From positions 162,575 through 226,574 of the forward strand of contig CAXNKS010000002.1 of the NCBI GenBank assembly GCA_964203055.1: a stretch of 64,000 nt of DNA, written 5' to 3'. The stretch's first letter is position 1. Every line of letters begins with the position of its first letter. Below the pieces are notes generated by a model. It was not told where the DNA came from. It worked only from the letters and a program-made list of their open reading frames with translations, and searched no databases. This document shows positions 7,706 through 16,942 of the stretch, piece by piece. Both the position numbers and the translations under genes were made by a program. Origin of the DNA: Fontibacterium temperatum. Lineage in GTDB: Bacteria > Pseudomonadota > Alphaproteobacteria > Pelagibacterales > Pelagibacteraceae.

Positions 7706-10264
7706 TTAGCTTTGGCTTCTTTTGCTTTTTTTTTTAGTTTTTTTGCCACTCTTAGATTCATCGTAGGCAATTCTTGCTGCTATTAATACCAGAGCTTCTT
7801 CCATAGATATATTTTCAGGATCTTTGTCATCAGGAATTGTAGCATTGATTGTTTTGTATTTAATATAAGGACCATATTGACCTTTCATAATTTTTACAGG
7901 TTTTTTATCTTCAGGATGCTCACCAAGATTTTTTATTTCATTTGAAGTTCGTCTACCTGGTTTTGCTTCAGCAATTAACGTAATTGCTCTATTTAATCCT
8001 AATGAAAATATATCTTCAGGATTTTCTAAAGAAGCTGATTTATTTTCACATTTTACATAAGGTCCAAATCTTCCAACATTTAATGTAATATCTTGAGTAT
8101 TTTCTGGATATTGACCAAGCACCTTAGGAAGTGATGCTAAAAATTTACATTTATCTAAGTCCAATGAATCTAAAGAAATACCTTTAGGTATAGATACATT
8201 TCTAAGATTTTTTTCATCATTACCGATTTGCAAGTAAGGACCAAATCTTCCTTTTTTTAATACAATCTTTTCTTTATTATCAGTCTCTCCAAATACTTTT
8301 GGTTCAGCAAGGAAATCTTGTTCAGCAGCTTTTGCTCTTGATAAAGGTCTTGTAAATTTACATTCAGGATAATTTGAACAACCAATGAATGCTCCAAATC
8401 TTCCATTTTTTAAACTAAGTTCTCCGTTGCTACAGTTTTTACATTTTTTAGAAATTTTTCCATTTTCATCTTTATCGAAAATAATATCTCCTAAACTTTC
8501 ATTTAATAAATCAAGCACAGCTCTTGTTCTTAATTCTTTGACTTCATTAATATTTTTATAAAATTCTTTCCAAAAATTTTCTAAAACTTTAAGATATTCA
8601 ATTTTTCCTGTAGTAATTTCATCTAAACTATCTTCAAGCGTTGCCGTAAAATTATAATCTACATATTTAGTAAATAATTTATCTAAGAAAGCTGTAATAA
8701 GCTTTCCTCTGTCAGTCGGTATAAAGCGTTTTGTTATGAGTTCTACATAGTTTCTAGCTGATAATACCGAGATAATACTTGCGTAAGTAGAGGGTCTTCC
8801 TATTCCAAGTTCTTCTAATTTTTTAACTAAGCTTGCCTCAGAAAATCTAGGAGGGGGTTCAGTAAAATGTTGCTCAGTGTTAAATTTAGGATTTTCTAAT
8901 TTTTCATTAATTTTTACTTCTGGTAATATTCTTTGATCATTCTCTTCGTCTTTATCAACTTCATCTTCTTCCTTTACATCTTGATATAATTTTAAAAAAC
9001 CATCAAATACTTGTACAGATCCTGTTGCTCTAAAAGTGATAGACTTTGATCCATTTAATATCTCCAAGGTACATCTTTCATATTCCGCATTTTCCATCTG
9101 AGAGGACAGTGTTCTATTCCAGATAAGTTCATACAATCTTGCTTGATCTTTATCTAATATAGATCTCATTTTTTCAGGAGTTCTTAAAATATCAGTTGGT
9201 CTAATTGCTTCATGCGCTTCTTGAGCATTTTTTGCTTTTTTTCCTGAATAATTTCTAGCTTCACTTGGTAAGTATTTTTTACCAATTTCTTTATCAATGT
9301 AATTTCTACATTCTTTGATAGCATCTTGAGAAATGTTAGTTCCGTCAGTTCTCATGTAAGTAATCAGGCCAACTGTATCTCCTTCAAAATCTATTCCTTG
9401 GTAGAGTCTTTGGGCAATTTGCATCGTTCTCGATGCTGAAAAACCTAATTTTTTAGAAGCCTCTTGCTGCATTGTAGATGTAGTAAAGGGAGCGTAAGGA
9501 CTTCTTCTGTATGGTTTCTTATCAATGCTCGCAATGTTGAAACTTTCTTTTTTTATTTGCTCTAAAACATCTTTAATTTCTTGTTCATTTTTAAATGAAA
9601 ATTTTTCAATCTTATTTCCTTTAAAAGAATAAAGTCGTGCATTTAATTCTTTTTTTTGTTGAGTTAAAAAAGTACAAGCAAAAGTCCAATATTCTTGCGG
9701 TTTAAATAATTCTATATCATGTTCTCTGTCCACAATAATTCTAAGAGCAACAGATTGAACTCTACCTGCAGATTTTGAGCCTGGAAGTTTTGTCCAAAGA
9801 ATAGGAGAGATATTAAATCCAACTAAATAATCCAATGCTCGTCTTGCCATATAGGCATTAACTAATTCAGGATTGATATCTCTCGGATTACTAATTCCGT
9901 TCTCAACTGCTTTTTTTGTAATCTCGTTAAATACAACTCTTTCAAATTTTTTATCTTTAATTTTTTTATTTTCTTCTAAAATACATTTTAAATGCCAAGC
10001 AATAGCTTCTCCTTCACGATCAGGGTCTGTTGCTAAAATAATTCTCTCAGCATCAATCGCACAATCAGTAATTTCTTTTAAATGTTTTTTAGAACCAGGA
10101 TCAATTTCCCAAATCATTTTAAAATCATGCTCTGTATCTACAGAACCATTTTTGGAAGGAAGATCTCTAACATGACCGTAGCTTGCTAAAACTATATAAT
10201 CTGAGCCTAAATATTTGTTAATAGTTTTTGCTTTTGCAGGACTTTCAACGATAACTAAATTCAT
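7706..10264 (-). CDS. topA: DNA topoisomerase I TopA
   Basis: This type IA topoisomerase relaxes negative supercoils. The 852-residue protein starts with the Toprim domain (LVIVESPAKAKTINKYLG, then ILATDPDREGEAIAWHL). The active-site Tyr is near residue 303 in GLITYMRTDGT. The C-terminal part has one Cys4 zinc module (CKNC...GCSNYPEC) followed by three repeats around GRFGPY/GQYGPY, as in alphaproteobacterial TopA. The last residues depend on a run of ten T at 7726-7735. With one base fewer the protein would end KAKEAKAKDE and stop inside the ridA start. Promoter elements lie just upstream at 10268-10295. Confidence 0.97.
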   Translation of the reverse strand: MNLVIVESPAKAKTINKYLGSDYIVLASYGHVRDLPSKNGSVDTEHDFKMIWEIDPGSKKHLKEITDCAIDAERIILATDPDREGEAIAWHLKCILEENKKIKDKKFERVVFNEITKKAVENGISNPRDINPELVNAYMARRALDYLVGFNISPILWTKLPGSKSAGRVQSVALRIIVDREHDIELFKPQEYWTFACTFLTQQKKELNARLYSFKGNKIEKFSFKNEQEIKDVLEQIKKESFNIASIDKKPYRRSPYAPFTTSTMQQEASKKLGFSASRTMQIAQRLYQGIDFEGDTVGLITYMRTDGTNISQDAIKECRNYIDKEIGKKYLPSEARNYSGKKAKNAQEAHEAIRPTDILRTPEKMRSILDKDQARLYELIWNRTLSSQMENAEYERCTLEILNGSKSITFRATGSVQVFDGFLKLYQDVKEEDEVDKDEENDQRILPEVKINEKLENPKFNTEQHFTEPPPRFSEASLVKKLEELGIGRPSTYASIISVLSARNYVELITKRFIPTDRGKLITAFLDKLFTKYVDYNFTATLEDSLDEITTGKIEYLKVLENFWKEFYKNINEVKELRTRAVLDLLNESLGDIIFDKDENGKISKKCKNCSNGELSLKNGRFGAFIGCSNYPECKFTRPLSRAKAAEQDFLAEPKVFGETDNKEKIVLKKGRFGPYLQIGNDEKNLRNVSIPKGISLDSLDLDKCKFLASLPKVLGQYPENTQDITLNVGRFGPYVKCENKSASLENPEDIFSLGLNRAITLIAEAKPGRRTSNEIKNLGEHPEDKKPVKIMKGQYGPYIKYKTINATIPDDKDPENISMEEALVLIAARIAYDESKSGKKTKKKSKRSQS
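7726..7735 (-). other. Ten-base homopolymer that decides the TopA C-terminus
   Basis: Ten consecutive T on the plus strand lie in the lysine-rich tail of topA. As written, TopA ends SKRSQS just before ridA. With nine, the frame reads KKKAKEAKAKDE and its TAA overlaps the ridA ATG region. The second reading looks more like common TopA tails and agrees with the extra-base pattern seen elsewhere in the window. Confidence 0.5.
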
Positions 10265-10267
10265 AAG

Positions 10268-10295
10268 TTATTAGTAAAAAGTGAAGAACTGTCAA
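10268..10295 (-). promoter_or_regulatory. Candidate sigma-70 promoter of topA
   Basis: Read on the minus strand, TTGACA (10290-10295) and TAATAA (10268-10273) are separated by 16 bases, with the topA ATG only three bases further on. A transcript starting at the normal distance would have almost no leader. A second TTGACA lies 19 bases upstream (10309-10314), so the hexamer occurs as a tandem pair; no good -10 partner was seen for the distal copy. Confidence 0.5.
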
Positions 10296-10359
10296 AATTT
10301 GTGACCTTTGTCAAATTTCGAAAAAAAATTAAACAAAAAAGTCTTTAATTACTTAGAAA

Positions 10360-10914
10360 TTATCCTTTTATTAAAGAAGCTATGTTTTGTCTATGAGTGA
10401 AGATTGAAGTGATAAAATAAAATAAAATTAATAAAAATATTTTTTGATCAAAGAAAATAAAAGCTGTAACCGTTGCAACTAAATATCCTGATAATGCCGA
10501 GAGAGCTGATATTCTAAAAATGGAAAGCATAATTAACCATGCGGTAATAAATGCAGCTGATAAATAAAAATTGATTACCAATAAACTTCCTATGAATGTT
10601 GCAACTCCTTTTCCTCCTTTAAATTTTAGCCACACAGGAAAAATATGTGCAAGAAAAACAATTACAGCTGAGTAGTAAGTTAGTTCATTAAAATACTGCA
10701 TCGTTAAGAAAACAGATAATGTTCCCTTAAGACCGTCTAGAAGAAGAGTTAGAGCGGCGATAAATTTATTGCCCGTTCTTAAGACATTAGTTGCGCCAAT
10801 GTTCCCAGATCCAATTTTTCTCACATCTCCCAAACCAGCTAATCTTGTAAGAATTAAACCAAACGGTATAGAGCCTAATATATAAGAGTAGAGTGTAACT
10901 ATAAGTACGTCCAT
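10360..10914 (-). CDS. plsY: Glycerol-3-phosphate acyltransferase PlsY
   Basis: PlsY transfers acyl groups from acyl-phosphate to glycerol 3-phosphate in the inner membrane, the first step of phospholipid synthesis. The 184-residue protein has several hydrophobic helices and the family motifs SIPFGLILTRLAGLGDVRK, GSGNIGATNVLR and FKGGKGVATFIG. Its partner PlsX, which makes the acyl-phosphate, is encoded at 47448-48446. The ATG overlaps the pyrC stop by one base (TAATG arrangement), so translation is probably coupled to the pyrimidine genes. Confidence 0.96.
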   Translation of the reverse strand: MDVLIVTLYSYILGSIPFGLILTRLAGLGDVRKIGSGNIGATNVLRTGNKFIAALTLLLDGLKGTLSVFLTMQYFNELTYYSAVIVFLAHIFPVWLKFKGGKGVATFIGSLLVINFYLSAAFITAWLIMLSIFRISALSALSGYLVATVTAFIFFDQKIFLLILFYFITSIFTHRQNIASLIKG

Positions 10915-12203
10915 TAAGCCTCAAATACTAAATTTCCGTTGATAAAAGTTTTTTCAACCTTACCTTGCATTTTTCTTTTCTCAATTGCTGTATTTTTTGA
11001 TTTTGATTTAATTTTTTCTTTTTCAACAACCCAAGGCTTATCAAGATTAACAATTGCTATATCGGCATCACTCCCAATCGATAAATTTCCAGCATTGATA
11101 TTTAATATTTTTGCAGGATTGCAAGTTAATGCTTTTATAAGTGTTTTTAGTTCACAAGATTGATTGTGATAAAGTTCCAATGTCAGAGATAATAAAGTTT
11201 CAATTCCTGAAGCACCAGTTGCTGCCTGTTGAAATGGTAAACGTTTTGATTCTTCGTCCTCAGGTTTGTGATCTGAGACAATAACATCGATTAATCCTTT
11301 TTTAACAGCATCGATTAAAGCTAGACGATCATTTTCAGTTCTTAGAGGAGGGGATAATTTTAAAAAAGTTCTAAAATCTCCAATATCATTTTCATTTAAA
11401 GATAAATTATTTATTGAAACACTAGTTGTAAATTCTAATCCCTTTTTTTTATAATTTTCAATTACTGGAAGTGATGCTTTTGAAGATATAGTTGATATAT
11501 GATATCTGTTTTTATAAAGCTCTAATAAACTTAAGTCTCTTTCTATAATAATTTTTTCAGCAATATCAGGAATTCCTTTTAATCCTAATCTTGTAGAAAT
11601 TTCACCATCGTTAATTGCACCATTAGCTGATAGTTCGTTGTCTTGAGGAAATTGAATAATTAAGCTGTTTAAATTTTTTGCGTAATTAAATATTTTATCC
11701 ATTACTCTATTATTCTGAACGCACTTTATTCCGTCGGTAAAACCAATAGCTCCAATAATTCCAAGTAAACCAAACTCTGACATTTCATTACCTTCAAGAT
11801 TTTTTGTAAGAGTGGCAAGTGGGTAGATTTTAATTTGTGACTTATCTTTTGCTCTTCTTTTTGTGAAATCTAATATGGAGCCATTATCGATTACTGGCAT
11901 AGTATTTGGCATTGTTACAACAGAGGTTACACCACCAGATAAGGCTGCTTCACTTAAAGTCCTGAAATTTTCTTTGTACTCAAAGCCAGGCTCTCCGACA
12001 AATACTCTCATGTCTACAATTCCTGGAATTGAAATATTGCCTTTGCAGTCTATAATTTCACACTCCTTAGGTGAGCTATCCTTAGTTACTTTTTTTCCTA
12101 TTGCTTTTATTTTTCCATTTTCATCAATTAAAATTCCACCCACTTCATCAATATTATTTTGAGGATCGATTATTCGAGTATTAATTAAAAGTTTCGTTTT
12201 CAT
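10914..12203 (-). CDS. pyrC: Dihydroorotase-like protein PyrC, lacking the HxH metal motif
   Basis: This is an amidohydrolase-fold protein assigned to the dihydroorotase step (carbamoyl-aspartate to dihydroorotate). The 429-residue chain matches the class I-like form found next to pyrB in alphaproteobacteria, including LSPPLRTENDRLAL, the Asp-containing VSDHKPEDEESKRLPF and DADIAIVNLDKPWVV. Where active enzymes have DxHxH, this one reads VDMRVFVGEPG, so both N-terminal metal-binding His are gone. It overlaps pyrB by four bases. It may be a structural partner of PyrB, like the inactive PyrC' of pseudomonads, with a second dihydroorotase elsewhere; or the family works with a changed site. Membership is certain, activity is not. 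Confidence 0.9.
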   Translation of the reverse strand: MKTKLLINTRIIDPQNNIDEVGGILIDENGKIKAIGKKVTKDSSPKECEIIDCKGNISIPGIVDMRVFVGEPGFEYKENFRTLSEAALSGGVTSVVTMPNTMPVIDNGSILDFTKRRAKDKSQIKIYPLATLTKNLEGNEMSEFGLLGIIGAIGFTDGIKCVQNNRVMDKIFNYAKNLNSLIIQFPQDNELSANGAINDGEISTRLGLKGIPDIAEKIIIERDLSLLELYKNRYHISTISSKASLPVIENYKKKGLEFTTSVSINNLSLNENDIGDFRTFLKLSPPLRTENDRLALIDAVKKGLIDVIVSDHKPEDEESKRLPFQQAATGASGIETLLSLTLELYHNQSCELKTLIKALTCNPAKILNINAGNLSIGSDADIAIVNLDKPWVVEKEKIKSKSKNTAIEKRKMQGKVEKTFINGNLVFEA

Positions 12204-13147
12204 TTCTTATTCCCGCATATGATTTTTAAACAAGCCATCCTAACCGCAACTCCCATTTCAACTTGCTCTTTGATAATGCTACGATTGATGTCATCAGCTA
12301 ATGTTGTATCAATTTCAACGCCTCTGTTCATAGGACCTGGATGCATAATCAGTGCATTTGGATGAGCTTTAGTAATTTTTTTATAATCTAGACCGTAAAA
12401 TTCGTAATATTCTCTCGTTGAAGGAACGTAAGATCCTTGCATACGTTCAGTTTGAAGTCTTAACATCATAACAATGTCTGATCCTTCTAGGCCTTTGTTC
12501 ATATCCGTGAATGCTTTAACTCCAAGAATTTCAATATTTTTTGGCATTAGAGTAGGAGGGGCAATTACTCTTACTTCAGCTCCTAACATATTAAGTAAGT
12601 AGATATTTGATCTTGCAACTCTCGAGTGCATTATGTCTCCACAGATTGCAATTCTTAAACCTTCAATTTTCCCTTTTTTAATTTTGATTGTAAGAGCATC
12701 AAGCAAAGCTTGAGTTGGATGTTCTCTCCAACCATCTCCTGCATTAATTACTGAACAATTTACTTTTTGCGCTAAAAGATTTGCAGCTCCAGAGTCTTGA
12801 TGTCTTATAATTAAAACATCAGGATGCATCGCATTCAAAGTCATTGCTGTATCAATTAAAGTTTCACCTTTTTTGATTGATGAATTTGAAACATTCATAT
12901 TCATCACATCAGCTCCTAATCTTTTCCCAGCAAGTTCGAATGAGCTTAAGGTTCTAGTAGATGATTCAAAGAATAAATTAATTTGAGTTTTGCCGGCAAG
13001 AATATTTAATTTTTTTTGTTCTCTTTTGTTAAAATCAACAAACTGCATTGACTCATCAAGAATGTAATTAACTTCGGGAATAGAAAGGGATTGAATGCCT
13101 AAAAGGTGTTTGTGTCTGAATTTAACAGCTTCGTTTTGTATAGCCAT
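12200..13147 (-). CDS. pyrB: Aspartate carbamoyltransferase catalytic subunit PyrB
   Basis: PyrB condenses carbamoyl phosphate with aspartate, the committed step of pyrimidine synthesis. The carbamoyl-phosphate loop FFESSTRTLSSFELAGKRLGA, HPTQALLDALTIK and HPGPMNRGVEI are visible. I chose the ATG at 13147 (MAIQNEAVKF); the frame extends to a TTG at 13156, which is less likely. No regulatory subunit pyrI is present. The gene overlaps pyrC by four bases. A hairpin at 13164-13187 lies just upstream. Confidence 0.96.
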   Translation of the reverse strand: MAIQNEAVKFRHKHLLGIQSLSIPEVNYILDESMQFVDFNKREQKKLNILAGKTQINLFFESSTRTLSSFELAGKRLGADVMNMNVSNSSIKKGETLIDTAMTLNAMHPDVLIIRHQDSGAANLLAQKVNCSVINAGDGWREHPTQALLDALTIKIKKGKIEGLRIAICGDIMHSRVARSNIYLLNMLGAEVRVIAPPTLMPKNIEILGVKAFTDMNKGLEGSDIVMMLRLQTERMQGSYVPSTREYYEFYGLDYKKITKAHPNALIMHPGPMNRGVEIDTTLADDINRSIIKEQVEMGVAVRMACLKIICGNKK

Positions 13148-13163
13148 TAAAAGCAACTCTATA

Positions 13164-13187
13164 CTTGCAAACTATAAAGCTTGCAAG
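13164..13187 (-). promoter_or_regulatory. Hairpin between ruvX and pyrB
   Basis: CTTGCAA (13164-13170) and TTGCAAG (13181-13187) form a perfect seven-pair stem with a ten-base loop. On the minus strand it follows ruvX and is followed by a short U-rich stretch just before the pyrB ATG. It could be a weak terminator for ruvX or part of a pyrB leader control. The 57-base gap is too short to hold a full leader-peptide attenuator. Confidence 0.35.
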
Positions 13188-13204
13188 CATTAAATTAAAA
13201 TCAC

Positions 13205-13684
13205 TTATTTTGTTTGATTTTTATAATAATCAATAAAACCCTGCAAAATAAAGGCTGCAGAATTTTCATCTAGTTTTTTTTGCTTCTTTGTTACATTAAT
13301 CGCTAACTCTGACATGCCCTTGTAAGCACCCTCACTAGAGAGTCTTTCATCCCAAAGTGTTACTGGAATAGATAATTGTTCAGTTAAACTTTTAGAAAAA
13401 TCTCTAGCTGATTGAGCTCTTGGACCAAGAGAACCATCCATATTGATAGGGTTGCCTACTACAATTCCTTCAATATTATTTTCCTGAATTATATTTCTTA
13501 TTTCAGTTATAAAAAATTTTAGCTGCTTAAATTCTATTGTAGTTAAAGGAGTTGCGATATTATGATTTTCATCACAAATAGAGATACCTATATTTTTTTT
13601 TCCATGATCAATTCCAATTAATCTGGATTGTTTATTTATTATTTCTGCAAATTTATCGTTCTCTAATAGGTTGTAAGTTTTCAT
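13205..13684 (-). CDS. ruvX: RuvX/YqgF-family RNase H-fold nuclease
   Basis: YqgF/RuvX proteins have an RNase H-like fold, are implicated in 16S rRNA 5' maturation and were proposed as Holliday junction resolvases. The 159-residue protein shows the Asp-bearing IGIDHGKKNIGIS, VVGNPINMDGSLG and the late LWDERLSS, which together form the acidic site. Length is typical. It is the first gene of the minus-strand run ending at ridA and is divergent from gatC, with 37 bases between starts. Confidence 0.92.
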   Translation of the reverse strand: MKTYNLLENDKFAEIINKQSRLIGIDHGKKNIGISICDENHNIATPLTTIEFKQLKFFITEIRNIIQENNIEGIVVGNPINMDGSLGPRAQSARDFSKSLTEQLSIPVTLWDERLSSEGAYKGMSELAINVTKKQKKLDENSAAFILQGFIDYYKNQTK

Positions 13685-13721
13685 TAAAATGTTAATTTAG
13701 TCAGATTTACCATTAAGTCTA

Positions 13722-14009
13722 ATGTCAATTAACAAAGATACTATTAAGAAAATATCAAAGCTAGCAAGGATATCAGTAACTAACGAAGAAACTGATAGAC
13801 TTGAAAAAGATTTAAATTCTATTTTAAAATTTGTTGAACAGTTAAAAGAACTTAATACTGATAAAATTGCTCCTATAGCTTCGGTCTCTGACCAACCCCT
13901 TACAATGAATAAAGATGAGATTAAAAAAATTAATGAAAAAGAAGAAATTTTAAAAAATGCTCCTGAGAAAAATTCTAATTATTATATCGTTCCAAAGGTT
14001 ATCGAATAA
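13722..14009 (+). CDS. gatC: Asp-tRNA(Asn)/Glu-tRNA(Gln) amidotransferase subunit C
   Basis: GatC is the small belt-like subunit that clamps GatA to GatB in the tRNA-dependent amidotransferase. The 95-residue chain has ISKLARISVTNEETDRLEKD, LNSILKFVEQLKELNT and the C-terminal YYIVPKVIE, all typical. Two bases separate it from gatA. A complete gatCAB set implies that Gln-tRNA, and possibly Asn-tRNA, is made by the indirect route. Confidence 0.95.
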   Translation: MSINKDTIKKISKLARISVTNEETDRLEKDLNSILKFVEQLKELNTDKIAPIASVSDQPLTMNKDEIKKINEKEEILKNAPEKNSNYYIVPKVIE

Positions 14010-14011
14010 AT

Positions 14012-15475
14012 ATGACCGATCTTACAAAATTAACATTAGTTGAAAGCATAAAGCATGTTAAAGAAAAAAAATGCAGCGCTTCAGAATTAGTCAGCGCTTA
14101 TGTTAAGAGAATAGAAAAGTCAGATAAATTAAACTGCTTTAATACTAAAGATTTAGAAAATGCTGTTAGCAAAGCTAAAAAAATAGACGCTAATAAAAAA
14201 TTAGATAAAGCTTTAGTTGGAGCTCCTATTGCCGTTAAGGATTTATTTTGCACAAAAGGTATAAAAACAACAGCATCTAGTAAAATTTTATCAAATTTTA
14301 TTCCAACTTATGAATCTACTGTTACAGAAAAACTTTGGAATGAAGATGCAATTTTAATTGGTAAATTAAACTCAGATGAATTTGCAATGGGCTCATCAAA
14401 TGAGACTAGTAGTTTTGGAAATGTTTTAAATCCATATCGTTTAAATAATGAAAATCTTGTTCCAGGAGGATCTTCAGGAGGATGCGCTAGTGCAGTTGCC
14501 GCAGATTTAACAATAGCTACCGTTGGAACAGATACTGGTGGAAGTATTCGTCAACCGGCTGCATTTACAGGCATTGTCGGTTTAAAGCCTACTTATGGTC
14601 GTTGTTCTAGATGGGGGGTAGTTGCGTTTGCATCTTCTTTAGATCAAGCAGGGCCGATGACAAAAGATGTGCGAGATGCTGCGTTAATGCTCGATGTTAT
14701 TTCTGGTTATGATGAAAAAGATTCAACATCAGCAAACAAGCCTAAGAGTTCATTTTTAAATTCAATTAAAAATAATGTTAAAGGTTTAAAGGTTGGAGTT
14801 CCTAAAGAATATCACGTTGATAATATGCCAAAGGAAGTTGATGATTTATGGCAAGAAGGAATAAAAATTTTAAAAGATAATGGCGCAGTTATTAAAGATA
14901 TTTCATTACCACATACAAAATATGCTCTTCCGACTTATTATATTATTGCTCCAGCTGAAGCCTCATCAAATTTAGCAAGATATGATGGTGTTAGATACGG
15001 CCTTAGAGCAGAAGGAAAAGATTTAACTGAGATGTACGAAAATACCAGATCAAAAGGTTTTGGCACTGAAGTTAAAAGAAGAATTATGATTGGAACTTAT
15101 GTTTTGTCATCGGGTTATTATGATGCTTATTATTTAAAAGCTCAAAAGGTTAGAAATTTAATTAAAATGGATTTTGATAACGCTTTTAAAGATGTTGATG
15201 TTATTTTAACTCCAACAACACCAACTCCCGCTTTTAAGTTTGGAGAAAATACAGACGATCCGATCGCTATGTATTTAAATGATATATTTACAGTAACTGC
15301 AAACTTAGCTGGTCTTCCAGCAATATCGTTGCCAATAAAATATAATAAAGACGGACTACCATTAGCATTGCAATTATTTGGAAAATCTTTTGATGAACAA
15401 ACATTGTTAAACACTGCTTATTCAATAGAGCAGCAGGTTAATTTTAAATCACAAGTAAAAGATTGGTGGATGTAA
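14012..15475 (+). CDS. gatA: Asp-tRNA(Asn)/Glu-tRNA(Gln) amidotransferase subunit A
   Basis: GatA is the amidase subunit that frees ammonia from glutamine for GatB. The amidase-signature Ser-Ser-Lys triad is visible: Lys in GAPIAVKDLFC (about residue 76), the cis-Ser in VPGGSSGGCASAVA and the nucleophile Ser in GTDTGGSIRQPAAF. The 487-residue length is normal for the family. Its TAA shares one base with the gatB ATG. Confidence 0.97.
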   Translation: MTDLTKLTLVESIKHVKEKKCSASELVSAYVKRIEKSDKLNCFNTKDLENAVSKAKKIDANKKLDKALVGAPIAVKDLFCTKGIKTTASSKILSNFIPTYESTVTEKLWNEDAILIGKLNSDEFAMGSSNETSSFGNVLNPYRLNNENLVPGGSSGGCASAVAADLTIATVGTDTGGSIRQPAAFTGIVGLKPTYGRCSRWGVVAFASSLDQAGPMTKDVRDAALMLDVISGYDEKDSTSANKPKSSFLNSIKNNVKGLKVGVPKEYHVDNMPKEVDDLWQEGIKILKDNGAVIKDISLPHTKYALPTYYIIAPAEASSNLARYDGVRYGLRAEGKDLTEMYENTRSKGFGTEVKRRIMIGTYVLSSGYYDAYYLKAQKVRNLIKMDFDNAFKDVDVILTPTTPTPAFKFGENTDDPIAMYLNDIFTVTANLAGLPAISLPIKYNKDGLPLALQLFGKSFDEQTLLNTAYSIEQQVNFKSQVKDWWM

Positions 15476-16941
15476 TGAGCGATAAAGAATTTAATTATTA
15501 TATTTCTGGTGAAACAGGAAAATGGGAAGTTGTAATTGGACTTGAAGTGCACGCACAAGTAAGTTCAAACGCTAAATTATTTTCATCTTCTGCAACTCAA
15601 TTTGGATCAGAGCCAAATTCACAAGTAAGTTTAATTGATGCGGCAATGCCAGGAATGTTACCTGTGATTAATGAATTTTGTGTTGAACAGGCGGTTAAGA
15701 CAGGACTTGGATTGAAAGCTAAGATTAATTTACTTTCAGTTTTCGATAGAAAAAATTATTTTTACGCTGATTTACCACAAGGTTATCAAATTTCACAATT
15801 CAAACATCCAATCGTTGGTGAAGGAGAAGTAATTCTTGATATGCCTTATGGAACAAAGAAAATTGGAATTGAAAGACTTCATCTTGAGCAGGATGCTGGA
15901 AAAAGTTTACACGATCAAGATCCAACAAAAACTTTTATTGATTTAAATAGATCAGGCGTTGCATTAATGGAAATTGTAAGTAAGCCAGACTTAAGATCAC
16001 CAGAAGAAGTTGCTGAATATATTAAAAAATTAAGATCTATTATGCGTTATTTAGGAACTTGTGATGGAAATATGGAAGAAGGGTCATTAAGAGCAGACGT
16101 TAACGTATCTGTTAGAAAAGTAGGCAGTAAAGATTTTGGAACACGCTGTGAAATTAAAAACGTTAATTCAATAAAATTTATGCAACAAGCCATTCAATAC
16201 GAAGCAAAAAGACAAATTGAATTACTAGAAGAAGGTAAAAAAATTGACCAAGAAACAAGATTATTTGACACTAAAAAAAACGAAACTCGTCAGATGCGTA
16301 GTAAAGAAGATGCTCATGACTATAGATATTTTCCAGATCCAGATCTTCCTCCTTTAAAATTTGATCAATCTTTTGTAGATGGAATTAAACAAAAATTACC
16401 AGAATTACCCGATGATAAAAAAGAGCGTTTAATTAAAGATTATAAACTTTCAAGTTATGAGGCTGGAGTTTTAATATCAGATAAAGACACTTCAGATTAT
16501 TTTGAAGATATTGCAAAAAATTCTGATGTAAAACTTGCAATTAATTGGGTGATTGGTGATTTGTTTGCAGCTTTAAATAAAATTGGAAAATCTATCAAAG
16601 ATTCACCAATTTCATCTAAAAATTTAACAAAATTAATAGATCTAATAAAAAATAATACGATCTCAGGAAGAATTGCAAAAGAAGTTTTTGAATTAATGAT
16701 TAATGACAATAGAGATCCAAAAGTTATTGTTGAAGAAAAGGGGCTTATTCAAGAAAGCAATGTTGGTGAGTTAGAAAAGATTATTGAAAAAGTGTTAAAA
16801 GAGAATGGAGATAAAGTTGCAGAATATAAATCTGGCAAAGATAAATTATTTGGTTTCTTTGTAGGTTCTGTAATTAAAGAATCTAAAGGTAAGGCTAATC
16901 CTGCTTTAGTTAATGATATTTTAAAGAAAAAACTTTCATAA
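15475..16941 (+). CDS. gatB: Asp-tRNA(Asn)/Glu-tRNA(Gln) amidotransferase subunit B
   Basis: GatB binds the misacylated tRNA, phosphorylates its Glu or Asp side chain and uses ammonia from GatA. WEVVIGLEVHAQVSSNAKLF, DRKNYFYADLPQGYQISQ, HLEQDAGKSLHD and SLRADVNVSVR are family signatures, and the C-terminal YqeY-like helical tail is present. I placed the start at the ATG at 15475 (MSDKEF), which overlaps the gatA stop by one base; the frame also extends to a TTG at 15463, which is less likely. Confidence 0.97.
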   Translation: MSDKEFNYYISGETGKWEVVIGLEVHAQVSSNAKLFSSSATQFGSEPNSQVSLIDAAMPGMLPVINEFCVEQAVKTGLGLKAKINLLSVFDRKNYFYADLPQGYQISQFKHPIVGEGEVILDMPYGTKKIGIERLHLEQDAGKSLHDQDPTKTFIDLNRSGVALMEIVSKPDLRSPEEVAEYIKKLRSIMRYLGTCDGNMEEGSLRADVNVSVRKVGSKDFGTRCEIKNVNSIKFMQQAIQYEAKRQIELLEEGKKIDQETRLFDTKKNETRQMRSKEDAHDYRYFPDPDLPPLKFDQSFVDGIKQKLPELPDDKKERLIKDYKLSSYEAGVLISDKDTSDYFEDIAKNSDVKLAINWVIGDLFAALNKIGKSIKDSPISSKNLTKLIDLIKNNTISGRIAKEVFELMINDNRDPKVIVEEKGLIQESNVGELEKIIEKVLKENGDKVAEYKSGKDKLFGFFVGSVIKESKGKANPALVNDILKKKLS

Positions 16942-16942
16942 A

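Noticed and set aside
9873..10175. Plus-strand open frame inside topA (100 codons)
   Set aside because: Antisense to the Toprim region of TopA; no recognisable protein.
11863..12162. Plus-strand open frame inside pyrC
   Set aside because: Antisense to conserved PyrC residues.
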